Source: Chionoecetes opilio
Lineage: Eukaryota; Arthropoda; Malacostraca; Decapoda; Majidae
Assembly (NCBI GenBank): GCA_016584305.1
Contig: JACEEZ010016334.1
Span: forward strand, 1-64,000
Direction: 5' to 3'
DNA length: 64,000 nt
Shown: piece after piece, positions 23,805 through 34,752 of the stretch
How the letters are laid out: each line of letters starts with the position of its first letter
How positions within the stretch are numbered: position 1 is the stretch's first letter
Made by a program: the position numbers and the translations under genes
Notes under the pieces: generated by a model
What the model was told of the DNA's origin: nothing
Databases searched by the model: none
Seen by the model: only the letters and a program-made list of their open reading frames with translations

Positions 23805-24044
23805 CCAAGTGTCACAATGGCGGTCGAGCGTCGAACGATGAACGACCCGACTAAGAGTAGGGACCATAAGAGGGATATTTTTTGGAATGAAGAGCAATGA
23901 CGATTGGCGTAAACACGGGGGCACCCGTGTCTTCGACCCGTGACCGTCGTCGAGTCTTCATTCCAAAAATCCCTCTTATGGTACCTACTCTTCGTGGTCG
24001 TTCATCTTCATCGCTGGACCGCCATCGTGACACTGGTACCAGGT
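23805..24044. repeat. Palindrome 1, ~100-bp arms
   Basis: The left arm (ggtaccaagtgtcac, then tggcggtc, gatgaacgacc, gagtagggaccataagaggg, ggaatgaag) is the inverse of the right arm ending gtgacactggtacc. A short GC-rich centre holds cacgggggcacccgtg. Likely a foldback MITE. Confidence 0.85.
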
Positions 24045-24052
24045 AGGGTTTT

Positions 24053-24545
24053 CTTCCCGGGATGTCGGGCGTAAGTGGTTGGGTTTTGTTTTCACAGGAA
24101 ATGGTTCAAATCCCGTGATTCTTATTGTTGTTCCTTATCTCAGATTTGCACTATGTAAAATACAAAGCGCATGAAAGAGAGGGGAAAAAGTGTTCTAAAC
24201 ACAATACTTTTTTTTAGGGTAGGCTTCAAAATGGCATAGAATAATCTTTTTTTTTTTTACAAACTATCTTTAATGTCATTTATATCATTAGCCATAAAAG
24301 AAATACAATGATATAGAATGACATTAAAAGATAAGTCTTGTAAAAAAAAAAAAAAAATATATTCTATGCCATTTTTGAAGCCCTACCCAAAAAAATATTA
24401 TTGTGTTTAGAACATTTTCCACTCTCTTTCATGCGCTTTGTATTTTACATATTTGCAATCTGAGATAAGGAACAAAAATAAGAATCACGGGATTTTAACC
24501 AATTGCCTGTGAAAACAAACCTAACCCCTTACGCCCGATATCCCG
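24053..24545. repeat. Palindrome 2, ~235-bp arms
   Basis: The left arm runs from ttcccgggatgtcgggcgta through cacaggaa, tcccgtgattcttatt, ttatctcagat, acaaagcgcatgaaagaga, tagaataat and aatgtcatt. The right arm is its inverse, ending tacgcccgatatcccgg. The centre is near 24297. It abuts palindrome 1 within 10 bases. Confidence 0.85.
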
Positions 24546-25270
24546 GTGTGACGGTGTTGCGCGAATATTGTCAGCGCGAAACCCGTAGACGCTTCCATTC
24601 ATCTCTCTTTTTTCACTGGTTACAACTTAACTGCTCCCCTGATACATGTTACAGGCAACATAGAGGCACAAGATTTCCATGAGAACACTTATAAATAATA
24701 ATAGTTACTCAAAAGCAAAAAATATTCACGTCAAAACGTAAAGCCTTTTCAGGTGTAGTTATTATCTTTGTCTGGATACCAGTGCATCTAACTTCTCATA
24801 AAATAATATGTATTTAGAGTACCCTGTAACATGTTTCAGGGCAGCAGTAATGTTGTAAAACATCCCAAATCAAAGAATATACGTACTAGGTATAAGTAAG
24901 TATATTCTAAGCTTAACCTAAGAGAAGGTTAAGCTGTTTCACTTTGATTTGCATGTTTTTTTAAATTTTATTGTGCCCTGAAACATGTTACATCTTACTC
25001 TGAGACACTTTTTATTTTTTGAGAGCAGTTTGATGCAATGGTAGCCAGACAAATCATAATAATTGCACTTGATAAGAACCGTACCCTGTTTGAACTTTTG
25101 ACGTGGATATTTTAAGCTTTTCAGTAATTATCAAACCTTTAAATGTTCTCATGGAAACCTAGTGCTTCAATGTTGCCTTTAACATGTATCAGGGCAGCAT
25201 TAAGCTGTAAAACAGTGAAATATGGAGGTCTCTACAGGATTTCGCGCGTTGACAACATTTCGCACAAAAA
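24546..25270. repeat. Palindrome 3, ~350-bp arms
   Basis: Centred near 24922 on gcttaacctaagagaaggttaagc. The left arm has gcgcgaa near its edge, then cctgatacatgtta, aggcaacat, ccatgagaaca, cacgtcaaaa and tgtaacatgtttcagggca. The right arm carries the inverse of each in reversed order. The minus/plus ORF at 25143-25445 partly lies in the arm and is not a supported gene. Confidence 0.8.
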
Positions 25271-26255
25271 CGGTACAGAAGATCCGCCGTGCGGTTGGTT
25301 TAGCGCAGCGTGCAATCAGGGCCTTGAAAAAGTTTTAAAGGGGAAAGAAAACGAAAACCGGAACGAACTAAATTATGCTCGGAAACAAAAACGGAAACGA
25401 AAACGGCGTCATATATACTGTTCCGGAGCAAACACGCCTATTTAAAAATCCCTGTAAAAGGTTAAAAACGTTATTTTTTCGTTCCATGCCATATTTCGGT
25501 GTGAGTGTCTAGGTTCGAGTCCTTGGAATACCACAGGGAGTCATTGATTTCATTGATTAGGTTTTTTTTAATTTGTGGTTGGTGATATTACGAACTAATA
25601 TTTTTGCCATATATAAAATTAATATATTTTACTGATTCATGTATTTACAGCCAACTAAGATTGCATACTCCTACACTACGCTTTCCCGATTGTATCTGTA
25701 AAGTGTTGCCTTATTTATGTCGTATATAATATAGTTCATACGACTCTAAGGCTTTGATTTGTTGGATACAGTGCACCATGAAATGTATGGCTTTATTTAC
25801 CATCTATAAGAATGTAGTCATGTATACTAGGCCCTTAAATTTTTTTTAGGTTTAATAGCATATTCAATACCCGGTGTGAGAATAACGTTCTAAACCCGGG
25901 TTCAGGAACGTTATGTTTTTAGGAGGAACAAAAAAACCCCTTTAATAATCTGTTTCTGATCGGAGCGAACCGTTTTTTTAACAATAATTTTGTTTTTTAA
26001 ACCCTGCGTGCAATAGCCTGGTTTGTCCCGGAAACCCGGATTAGATTCAGCCTTAGATTTTACAAGTTTAAATTTGCAGATAAAGCAAAAAAGAAATACA
26101 ATATTGTGATATTAAATATTTATAAATGTTTTCAGTACTTTTATTAAAAAACATAGAGAATAGAGATAGGGGATACCATCAAATAAAGACAAATGGAGAG
26201 AAATGTACTACTGTTCACCCATACAGATTTCAGAACTGTAAGTACTTTTCACATG
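25271..26255. other. Unassigned spacer in X2
   Basis: AT-rich, no gene recognised. It contains ggttcgagtcc near 25512, a B-box word without tRNA context. Confidence 0.5.
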
Positions 26256-26263
26256 CTCTAGAC

Positions 26264-26841
26264 CAGGGTTTCCAACGTTTTTGCACTCGCGACCCCTTAC
26301 CAAAATCTTGAAAACCCCACATGGCCCCCTGCTATCAGCAAGCAGCTTGATTTACATGGGAAAGGGAAATAAACATATAAAAAAAAATTTTTCATGATTT
26401 CTGTAAAAATTTATTAGCAAACTAAATTATAGCATTGGCTCAACTTTGGCATAATAAAAAAATAGATAGATAAATAGATTACTCTAACTAATTATTTGAG
26501 AGCGAAAAAATATAAACGAACACAATAAATTCCCTTCCAAAAATCTCAACATACATTTTTCAAAAGCAAGCCAACCAGCTAGTGGGATGATTGGAAATTA
26601 CTGCATTGGCCCTACTTGGGAATAATTGAATAAATAATTAGCAAGCCACAGAGAGACTCGTGTCGTGCCTCCCACCATATATGAACACCAATGTATGATG
26701 ATAATGATTAAAACACGCTTTTTGCACTGAAATAAAAGCAAAAAAAAAATAACAGCTTGAAAAACAATCAAATCAATGAGTTAAAAAAATATTTAAGCCA
26801 TTTCTAGCAAGGCTTCACGACCCACCGGTTGGGAACCCCTG
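26264..26841. mobile_element. hAT-type non-autonomous element, 578 bp
   Basis: Left end cagggtttccaacg and right end (inverse caggggttcccaaccgg) form terminal inverted repeats continuing with ccc-tcgtgaag-like words. The flanking 8-mers ctctagac (26256-26263) and ctctatac (26842-26849) agree at 7 of 8 positions. CAGGG ends with an 8-bp duplication are diagnostic of hAT elements. The body is AT-rich and non-coding, so it depended on a transposase elsewhere. Confidence 0.85.
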
Positions 26842-26962
26842 CTCTATACAGTTGAAGAAATATTTAGAAGTAATGAGGGTGTGATATATGAGACTGAAGT
26901 CTGAGATAAAACAAATGGAATGATTCAACTTTAAATTACATACATGAGCATATTGAATATTT

Positions 26963-27775
26963 CTACGGCAAGACCAAACCATTGATTATATTTTCTCTTT
27001 TTCTCTGTCCTGCAATCCTAGTTCGTGGGTGCTCATGAAGTACCTCAGGTTCATTCTGATAATCTGGAAAATCCTCACCATCACTGTCATCCAGACCATC
27101 CCTGAACTTGCGAGCAATGTTGTGCAACACAGCTGCACTACAAACCGTGACCATGGTTGTGTCCAGGCTTGTCCGCATTGGAATAGACAAACAACGGAAC
27201 CTTCTTTTCATCACTCTAAATGCTCTTTCTACAGTCTTGCGTGTTTTTGCATGGATTAAATTATATTTGGCTTCAGCTGGCCGTGTGACAGTCGTGACGG
27301 GCGTCATACAGTAGGTCCGAAGTGGGTATGCTGAGTCCCCTAAAACATGTCCATTTCCATAATGTCCTCCTTGAAGTTGAGCATACAACAAACTATTTTC
27401 AAACATCCTGTTGTCATGCACTGAACCAGGCCAGCGACAAACAACATTAAAAAAACGCAAGTCAGGCCTACACACTGCTTGCACATTTAATGCCAAAAAA
27501 CCCTTTCTGCAGCGGTATTGCTCTGCTTGGAGGCCACCTGGGCTCTGAATGGGAATAAGTGTACCGTCTATTGCACCAATAGCACCAGGAAATCCCGCTA
27601 TAGCAGCAAATTCTAAAGTAATTGATTGAAGCCGATGCCTATCAGGAAATCTTACATACTGCTGAGTTAAAGCAGCAATGGCACGTACAGTACGTGAAGA
27701 GCAAGAGCTTACGAATTGTTCGGAGACGTCAAAGGTATCTCCAATTCGAGAGAACTGGAACCCAAAATGCCAGGG
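26963..27775 (-). CDS. HARBI1-like DDE nuclease of a PIF/Harbinger transposon (partial, one frameshift)
   Basis: Catalytic part of a Harbinger nuclease. A clean 177-codon frame (27496 to 26963) has VCRWPGSVHDNRMF at residues 19-32, the second catalytic Asp in LGDSAYPL (Asp54) and the catalytic Glu in VERAFRVMKRRFR (Glu90), spacing 35. It continues to RTSLDTT and LHNIA, with a lysine/arginine-rich end. Upstream, separated by one extra T in a T run near 27500, the frame continues with GAIDGTLIPI (first catalytic Asp) and, up to about 27770, VSEQFVSSCSSRTVRAIAA. The break is probably a sequencing error. The N-terminal exon is displaced by the inverted-repeat block starting near 27771. Normal family length is about 350 residues, so roughly a third is missing here. 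The partner gene is at 23310-23757. Confidence 0.88.
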   Translation of the reverse strand, partial: PWHFGFQFSRIGDTFDVSEQFVSSCSSRTVRAIAALTQQYVRFPDRHRLQSITLEFAAIAGFPGAIGAIDGTLIPIQSPGGLQAEQYRCRKGFLALNVQAVCRPDLRFFNVVCRWPGSVHDNRMFENSLLYAQLQGGHYGNGHVLGDSAYPLRTYCMTPVTTVTRPAEAKYNLIHAKTRKTVERAFRVMKRRFRCLSIPMRTSLDTTMVTVCSAAVLHNIARKFRDGLDDSDGEDFPDYQNEPEVLHEHPRTRIAGQRKRENIINGLVLP

Positions 27776-29035
27776 GTCGCTGGCAGTTTTAACTCATTTT
27801 TTTGAAAATAATTTGGTCTACTGGAAAAAAAAATATAGGCTTTTCCACTCCCTTTAAAACACAAAATATAATTTTAAAGAACGATTTCTTCTATATGTAT
27901 TTTGATAGAAGCTGATTTGTAAAACATTGTTAAAACCCAAATAACCAAGGGGTTATGTTGGGGAGGCGAGTAAATGCACTCTATGATATTATATAGTCAA
28001 AAAGTATGTTTAAAAGTTATCTATCCAGGAGTTTTTTTCCTGTTTATTATTGTGTATCAAAGATAGAAAGCCAAAAGTGAAATGAGTCGACGCGTAAAGT
28101 GGCAAGTTTTGTTAAATCTCCCCCCCACAATCTCCCCCCCCCCACTCCCCGCCGGGGCTGTCGCCTCCACAATGGACCCTACCCTAAAATACGTCAGGGT
28201 TTTTTTTTAAAAATCGGTGCATTGTGGGGATAAGGGGGGTCGCCGCGGGTGGCCCTACGAAGGAAAATACGGCGATGGAAAAAATTTCGGTTTTTTGCGC
28301 GAAATTGATTTTCCCAGGTGCTATATTATGTGCTCTGTTCCGCTGACAACATATAGAAAAGCCCTGAGGTAATGGCTATGTGCAGGGTTTTAAAACCCAA
28401 AGAAAACGGGGCTAACAAGCTCGTAAAAAGGTAAGCAACGGTAGGTAGTAATGGGTCCCACCACTTGTTACTTCTAAATAACTCTGCTGTGATTTTTTCC
28501 CTGTTTTAGAACCCTTTCGCACATCAACCATCCCCTCAGGTTTCTCTATGTTTTCGCGAGCACGGAAAAAAGCACCTGGAATTCAATTTCGCCCAAAAAA
28601 CTCTTTTTTTTTTTCATCGTCGTAGTCTTTCTTTGTAGGCGTACATTTTCAGGGATGTAGTTTTAAAAAACCCTTATTATTGATTTCCCTTTTTGTTGTC
28701 TTCCTCATAATAATTAAATAACATCAGGGTTTTAAGTGTTACTTGACGAGCAATGAATCCCTTGAGTTTACCAACATCCCCAAACCTTTGTTTTGTTTTT
28801 TTACTCCCCCCATAAACAAGGCAAAACCAGGGTGACATTACCCACCCTTGCCCATGGTACTGCTGTTACTGTCGTCTACCGATATTTTTGTCCCTACACA
28901 ATGGGAAAACCCCCGACAGTATGGGTCATTTCACCCACAGCCATTTCGCCAAAAACCAAGTCTTTGCCCAATCATTTGGGCCCACATATGGAGTCATTTC
29001 GCCACACTATGGAGTCTATAGGAGTAGGAGGTTGG

Positions 29036-29262
29036 GTTTAGATTTTTTAGGTTAGGTTGGGGTAGGTTAGATTTGGGTAGTTTAGGTTAGTTTGGTTAGG
29101 TTGGGTTTAGTTTAGATTTGGTTAGGTTAGGATGGGGTATATTGGTTGGGTTAGGTTATTTTTTGGTTAGTTTTTGGTTAGGTTGGGCATACGGGGGGTC
29201 AAGCCCCTGCTAGGGTAGGTTAAATTTTTGGTTTTAGGTTAGGTTTATTTTGGATAGAAAAT
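29036..29262 (+). repeat. TTAGG-like tract, G-rich strand on +
   Basis: Irregular ggttaggttgggttag words interrupted by ggggtcaagccccgctaggg. It resembles degenerate arthropod telomere repeat (TTAGG), but the period is irregular. Confidence 0.7.
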
Positions 29263-30467
29263 TTTTCGTCTTTTCCCCCCACAAGACTTTTCGCCCATGT
29301 AAGTCAATTCCCCCACATATAAGAGTCAATTCCCCCCACTCTAAAGTCAATTTAGAGAGAACGCAACTCCAAAATGCCAGTGTGCGGGCTTTTTAATACA
29401 TTTGGTGAAAGTTGGTCAACTTGAAAAAAAAATATGGGCTTATTCCACGCACTTAAAAAACCAAGTATAATTTTAAGAACGATTTTTTCTATATGTATAT
29501 TGTAAGAAGCCTGATTCTGAAAACATTGTATAAAACCAAAATACCAAGTAGGTTAATTTGAGGGGCGAGGTAAATGCTATCATGATATTATATAGCAAAA
29601 ACAAATGTTTAGAATTTATCTATACCTAGGCAGTCATATTTTTTGTTATTATTGTGTATAAACAGATAGAAAGCCTAGAATGCAATGAGTCGACGCGTGA
29701 AGGGGCAAGTTTTGTTTCAATTCCCCCCCCACAATCCCCCCGCCCACCCCCCCCGCCCGGCGTGTCGCCTCCAAAATTTATAACCTACTTTGCCCCGCAG
29801 CAAAAGCCGTTTCGGCATTCTTTATTCTTCGTTTTTAAAGGGATTGTTTATTTTTTTTTGACAAGGTTTGCCAGACGCAGCAGTACTGTCTTAGAAAACA
29901 GTGTGAACACGCCCAATTTACATGTCCAATAACATGTAAAAAAAAATATTAAGCTTTGCTACTCGAGGCGAGAAATTTTTGCTTTAAAATTGCATTATAG
30001 AAGTTCCACGAAATGCATTTTCCCCATATAATAGTAGAAAAACAGAAGAACTAATTTTTTGGTATTCGATGCGGTGCATCAATATTATCGCGAAATTAAT
30101 TTATAAAAAATTTAGTCGGGGAGCCAAAACACAGGCCCAACCCCTTTGAGAAAAACTGCCAGCGACCATGGCTTTTCTCGATTTCAGATCTTGGGAAATT
30201 CCCCCACAGTCATGCCCGAATATGTGACTAGTTTCCTCTGCAAAAATAAAATGAACCACCAGAAAACCTTGGGCGAAATGACGGAAAATTTTCTAGGTTT
30301 GCCCAACTCCCACTTCCCCAAACAGTTTGGGCCCTGGGGGAATGCGGGGTTTTTCGAGTGGGGAAATAAATATGGTCGGAAACACGTAATTAAAGAGTTG
30401 TGTAGGGGGGGTAAAAAATTTTAGATTAGGGTAAAATTTCCCTTTTATCTAGAGAAAATTGCCTAAA

Positions 30468-30740
30468 ACCCAAAAAAAACCTAATAAACCAAAATTAACC
30501 GACCTAGAGGGGGCTTGACCCACCGATAACCAACCCAACCAAATTAACCTAACCTAACCAAAACTAACCCATCCCCAACCCAACCAAAAACTAAACTAAC
30601 CTAAAAAACCAAAACTATGGTTAGATAGGTTAATTTGGGTTGGTTGGTTAGCTTGGTTTAGATTTTGGTTTTGGTTAGGTTTTCGGGGGTCAAGCCCCGC
30701 TAGGGTAGGTTTAAATTTTTTTAGTTAGTTTATTTTGGTT
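30468..30740. repeat. TTAGG-like tract, with strand switch near 30610
   Basis: cctaacc/aaccaaa words to about 30610, then ggttaggtt words to 30740. This small head-to-head inversion contains the same gggcttgacc / ggtcaagcccc motif on both sides. Confidence 0.7.
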
Positions 30741-31119
30741 AGGCAATTTTCTCTTAGATATAAAGGGAATTTCCTTAGAAATCTATCTAGAAAAATTTAA
30801 ACTAAAAATTTTTCCTCCCCCCACAACCCCTTTAAATTTCGTTTTCAGACGCATAATTTTTTCCCCACCGAAAACCCCGCATTCCCACAGGTCCCCAAAT
30901 TGTTTGGGGGAAGGGGGGGGGTATGGGCAAACCTAGAAATTTTCCCTCATTTGCCCAATTATGGGGGTTCATTCCCTTTTGCCAGAGGGAAAGTAAGTTA
31001 CACGACTCCGGACATGGATTTGGGGGGGGAATTTACTTTAGGTGGGCGAATTGATCTTATAGTGGGGGAATTTCTTACATGTGGACGAAAAAGTTTTGTG
31101 GGCGAAAAGACGAAAATTG

Positions 31120-31345
31120 CCCAACCAAAATAAACCTAACTAACCCCAAATTAACCCCACCCCAGCGGGGGCTTGACCCACCCATATCTAACCAAACCAA
31201 ATCTAACCCAAGCTAACCTAAATAACCAAATATAACCTTCCCAACCTAACCAAATTAATCTAAACCCAACAACCCAAAACTAACCTAAACACCCAAAATC
31301 TAACCACCCTAACCTAAACCCAAACAAACAACCTAACCTCCCCAC
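31120..31345 (-). repeat. TTAGG-like tract, C-rich strand on +
   Basis: taacctaacc-type words with the same gcttgaccc interruption. It is the mirror of 29036-29262. Confidence 0.7.
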
Positions 31346-32884
31346 GGGGGGTTGGGGGGTTTTCACACACAAACAAATATAAAACCCAACCTCCTACCTA
31401 TAGACTCCATAGTGTGGGGGAAAGACCCAAAAGTGTGGGGGAAAGACTCTAGGTGTGGGGAAATGGATGTGGGCGAAATACCCGGATACCAACCAACCTT
31501 ACTGTCGCGAGTTTTTTCCCCATTTGGAGGGGAAAAAAAATTTGGGAGCGACAGTACCTTTCAGGGACCCTGAGGCAAGGATGGGTAAAGTCACCGGGGG
31601 TTTTGCAAATTGTTTAGGATGGGTAATAGATAAATCAAACAAAGGGTTGGGATTTTTGGGGTAACTCAAGATTTTTCATTTGGGCCCCAAGAACATTAAA
31701 CATGATGTAGCATAATTATGAGGGAAAAACAACAAAGGAATCAAATTTAAAAAGGGGATTTTAATATATCATAACCATGAATTGTAAGCCTACAAGAGAA
31801 GACACGACGATGAAAAAAAAAAGAGTTTTTTTGGGCGAAAATTTATATTCCAGGTGCTAATTTCCGTGTCCTGACAACATGAGAGGACCCGAGGTGATGG
31901 TTAGTGCAAGGCTTTAAACCAGGAAAACAGTCACAGGGAGTTCATTAAGCAAGTGGTGGGACCCTTATATACCAGTTGCTTTCCTTTTTTACGGGCTCGT
32001 TATGACTCTGTTTCTTGGTTTAGAAGCCTCTGCACATCAGCCATTACCTCAGGTTTCCTTTAGGTTGTCAGCGAGAACAGAACACAGTAAATAGACCGGA
32101 ATATCAATTTTGCGCAAAATAACTCGAAAAAATTTTTCCCTCGCCGTAGTTTTCCCCCCCCGTAGGTCCCCCCGCGGCGACCCGCCTTTTCCCCCCAATG
32201 CCCGATGTAAAAAAAACTGAGTAGATGTCGGGGCCCTTTTAACCCAATTTTCCCCAGCAACAAGCCCATTTTGGGTTCTTTATTCTTTTGTTTTTCCCAA
32301 AGGGATTGTTTTGTATTTTTACAAGCGTTTGCCAGACCCAGCAGTACTTCTTAGAAACAGTGTGAACACGCCCCAAATTTTTATGCCCCAATATCGTAAG
32401 AAATATATTAAGCTTTGCTACCGAACGAGGAAAATTTATTAAATTTCATTATAGAACTTCCCTCGTAATGCATTCTCCTATAATTAGTAGAACAAAAAAA
32501 AAAAAAAAACTATATTTTTTTGGGACAGAGCGGTGCATCAAGTTTACGCGAAATTTAAATTTTTGAAAAAAAATTAGTCGCGGAGCCAAAACACAGTAGA
32601 CCAACCTTTTGGGTTAAAACTGCCCCGCGACCCCTGGGATTTCTCGAGTTTCAGATCATTTAATGACAGCTGCAATTCACCCCTGGGCCCCCACTTAAAT
32701 GATAAGGGGTTTTAAAGGGAGGGGTACAGGACATCTATGGAGAGGGGAGAAGGGTAAGGAAACGAAAATAGTCAGTTTAAAGAAGAGATAGATATCTTTT
32801 TGCCAATCATGATTACTTGTAGATAGATACTGAAGTACGTATTACAGTTATGGTATATAATTAGATACTAACCTCTTGCATCAT

Positions 32885-33120
32885 TTGCCTCAGGTAAATT
32901 CAAGTCATCAAGCAAGTCCTTGCACTATGCTTCACAACCTTGAACCCTGGACGTAAATTCCTCCTCCGTCAGGAGTATCTTCGGCGCAGGAACCAGATCG
33001 AGGCGGTCCTATACAATCCTTCTTGGCGAGGTCTGATCCTTTAGCTTCCAGGCGAGCAGCAGCATCAAACAAATCAAAATGCTCGAACTCTAACAAGATC
33101 CATAATCTGAAAAATATAGG
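32885..33120 (-). CDS. Candidate N-terminal exon of the Harbinger nuclease
   Basis: On the minus strand an acceptor-like ttttcag (near 33108) precedes MDLVRVRAF / FDLFDAAARLEAKGSDLAK. After an indel comes DRLDLVPAPKILLTEEEFTSR, then DLLDDLNLPEANDARG, and a donor gttagt at about 32884. A short helical segment with TEEEF fits the start of HARBI1-type nucleases, and orientation and position (upstream of 27775 once the 4.9 kb block is removed) agree. There is an in-frame stop near 32930 that may be an error. Assignment is inference. Confidence 0.45.
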
Positions 33121-34030
33121 GAACATATTACAATTTCTTAACTTCATCCAAATATGTTACAAGTGACTGTACAACAACTTTGAGCATTAATGGTACTGAT
33201 GCTAAGGGTGGGGAAACAATCTTAGTCGGGAAATGAATTTTAATATTAACTAATGAAGCGGAAAAGACGCGCGATACAATATAAGGTAAATTTCTATGAT
33301 GATCTATTAGAAAGGTATTAGTATACAGCTTGAATTTTTATATCTATTTATTTTTGCAACCACTATTTTCAAAGACGAACACTAATTTTGTGAATTAGTT
33401 TCGATTGTGCCTAAAATCAATTTTTAGTTCGCCCTCGTGGAATGATTGGGTTAAAGCGTTCTAGCTACGAATCTGCTTGCCCTGGAATTTCGAGTTTTCG
33501 ACTTCATGGCCCCCCCCAAGAGCAAGTCGCGGCCAGCCCAACCAGATGTTTTCCAATTCAATATTTATTATTTTGTTTATTACATATATCAATATGATTT
33601 CTTCATACCCCCCCCCCCTAACTCCCAAACTCTTTCAACCAAAATACTGATTCCCATCGAAGAAAGTTTAGGTTAGGATAGAAGTTGAATTGGATTTTAG
33701 TTTCCAGATAATATTTAAAAAAATGCGTTTATAAAACATTGTGGCAGCACAAGGACAGCAGGATGCTTTTGCAAATAATGGCAAACAATCTGACGCAATG
33801 TTTCACCGGGTTTGTGTTCTGACTACAAAACCGAAAAAACAAAACAGCCGGCCGCCCACAACTTTGCCACAAAGTTTTTTTTTTTTTTTTTATTTTAATT
33901 AATATGTTTATTTTAAAAAAAAAACCCCACGTCCCTGCGAAATTTTTTTTTGACACTGATATTTGGTTTTTGATAGAAATTAATGTTTAAATTAACCATT
34001 CTTTATTATTTGTTGTTCGGCACATTATTT
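33121..34030. other. Unassigned spacer in X2
   Basis: AT-rich with poly-C (33608), poly-T (33875) and poly-A tracts. No gene was recognised. Confidence 0.5.
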
Positions 34031-34034
34031 AATT

Positions 34035-34157
34035 TATTTTTATTATATATATATTATAATAATATATATATATATATATTATATATATATTATATATATA
34101 TATATATATCTATATAATATATATTATATATCTATATCTAAAAAAAAAAAAAAAAAA
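34035..34157. repeat. AT microsatellite ending in poly-A
   Basis: Interrupted tata repeats followed by an A run, directly before the right end of X2. Confidence 0.9.
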
Positions 34158-34627
34158 GGCAAGAAGAAATCAAGGAGCGCAGGCGAAAGCTTTCGCCAGC
34201 ACTGGCGTAAGATTTTTAAAAGGGGGGGGGGACGGCCCTACTCCTGCCCCTCACCCTGGCAAGACCCCTGCTAGTCAGGCAGAAGGGTAATCCCATCAAT
34301 AAGAATTGTGGGTTTAGCCGTATATCACAAACCATGAAATTGGCAGAGTCTAGATAATAATTAATGAATAATTCCAGATATGGACCCCACCGCGGAAAAC
34401 GTCCTATGGTTATCATGTTAAGTAAAAACTATAGCCGTGCGGCGTGCATTTTACAACCCCATAAAAAATGACCACGTTTTGACCCGCGATTATTTTTAAC
34501 CGGAGACAACAAATGACTTCCCCCTCTTATGTTCTAATTGGAAATGACTAGATACACATATATGCCATAATTGTATTCTCCAAATGACCCCAAAATTCGC
34601 TTTGTGTTGCCTGAGCAATGTCAATAA

Positions 34628-34752
34628 CCCACCAGGGCAGCGTAATTAAAAGTGCCTGACTCATCAAAAATTTTCGGAACCTCCCGGCGTTCCAGGATTG
34701 CCGTCAATGTTTCTTCAGTTGAAATTACAGGACCAATGACTAGTTGACAGGT
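34628..34752 (-). CDS. Candidate terminal exon inside element BC
   Basis: An acceptor-like ttacctgtcaactag near 34750 opens a frame of 39-40 codons starting VIGPVISTEETLTAIL and ending with a stop at 34628. The composition looks protein-like, but I do not recognise it. It lies between the left inverted repeat and the cysteine-cluster end of the transposase, on the same strand, so it could be a last exon or a second small gene. Confidence 0.35.

Larger units (their letters stand above)
27771..32636. mobile_element. 4.9 kb inverted-repeat block inserted in the Harbinger gene
   Basis: The ends caggggtcgctggcagtttta and the inverse of ttaaaactgccccgcgacccc mirror each other. Internal blocks also mirror: 28190-28320 against 32100-32230, and 28910-29045 against 31370-31480. 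Block P (27745-28170) recurs directly at 29345-29790, and block Q (29800-30180) recurs at 32250-32660. The structure therefore looks like two overlapping copies in partly inverted arrangement. No transposase was found. CAG ends recall hAT, but no 8-bp duplication is visible and the flanks share inverted similarity, so exact ends are uncertain. Confidence 0.6.
17787..34234. mobile_element. PIF/Harbinger-type element X2, 16.4 kb, inflated by nested insertions
   Basis: The left end (gggccgttatattaaaacc, 17787 on) matches the left end of X1. The right end (gcgtaagatttttaaaa, then acggccc at 34185-34235) matches the right end of X1. After it array block b resumes exactly where it stopped at 8083. 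The flanking TTA at 17784-17786 and c-TA at 34235-34237 fit a TWA target. Inside are both Harbinger partners: a coiled-coil gene on + (23310-23757) and a HARBI1-like nuclease on - (26963-27775, candidate upstream exon 32885-33120). Nested are a SINE, minisatellite, MITEs, palindromes, a hAT MITE and a 4.9 kb inverted-repeat block. Confidence 0.65.

Noticed and set aside
25490..25540. tRNA or third SINE at the ggttcgagtcc word
   Set aside because: Only the B-box word is present, without a box A or similarity to the two SINE copies.
29036..31345. Chromosome end or true telomere
   Set aside because: The TTAGG-like words are irregular, occur on both strands, are broken by a shared non-telomeric motif and lie inside a larger inverted repeat.
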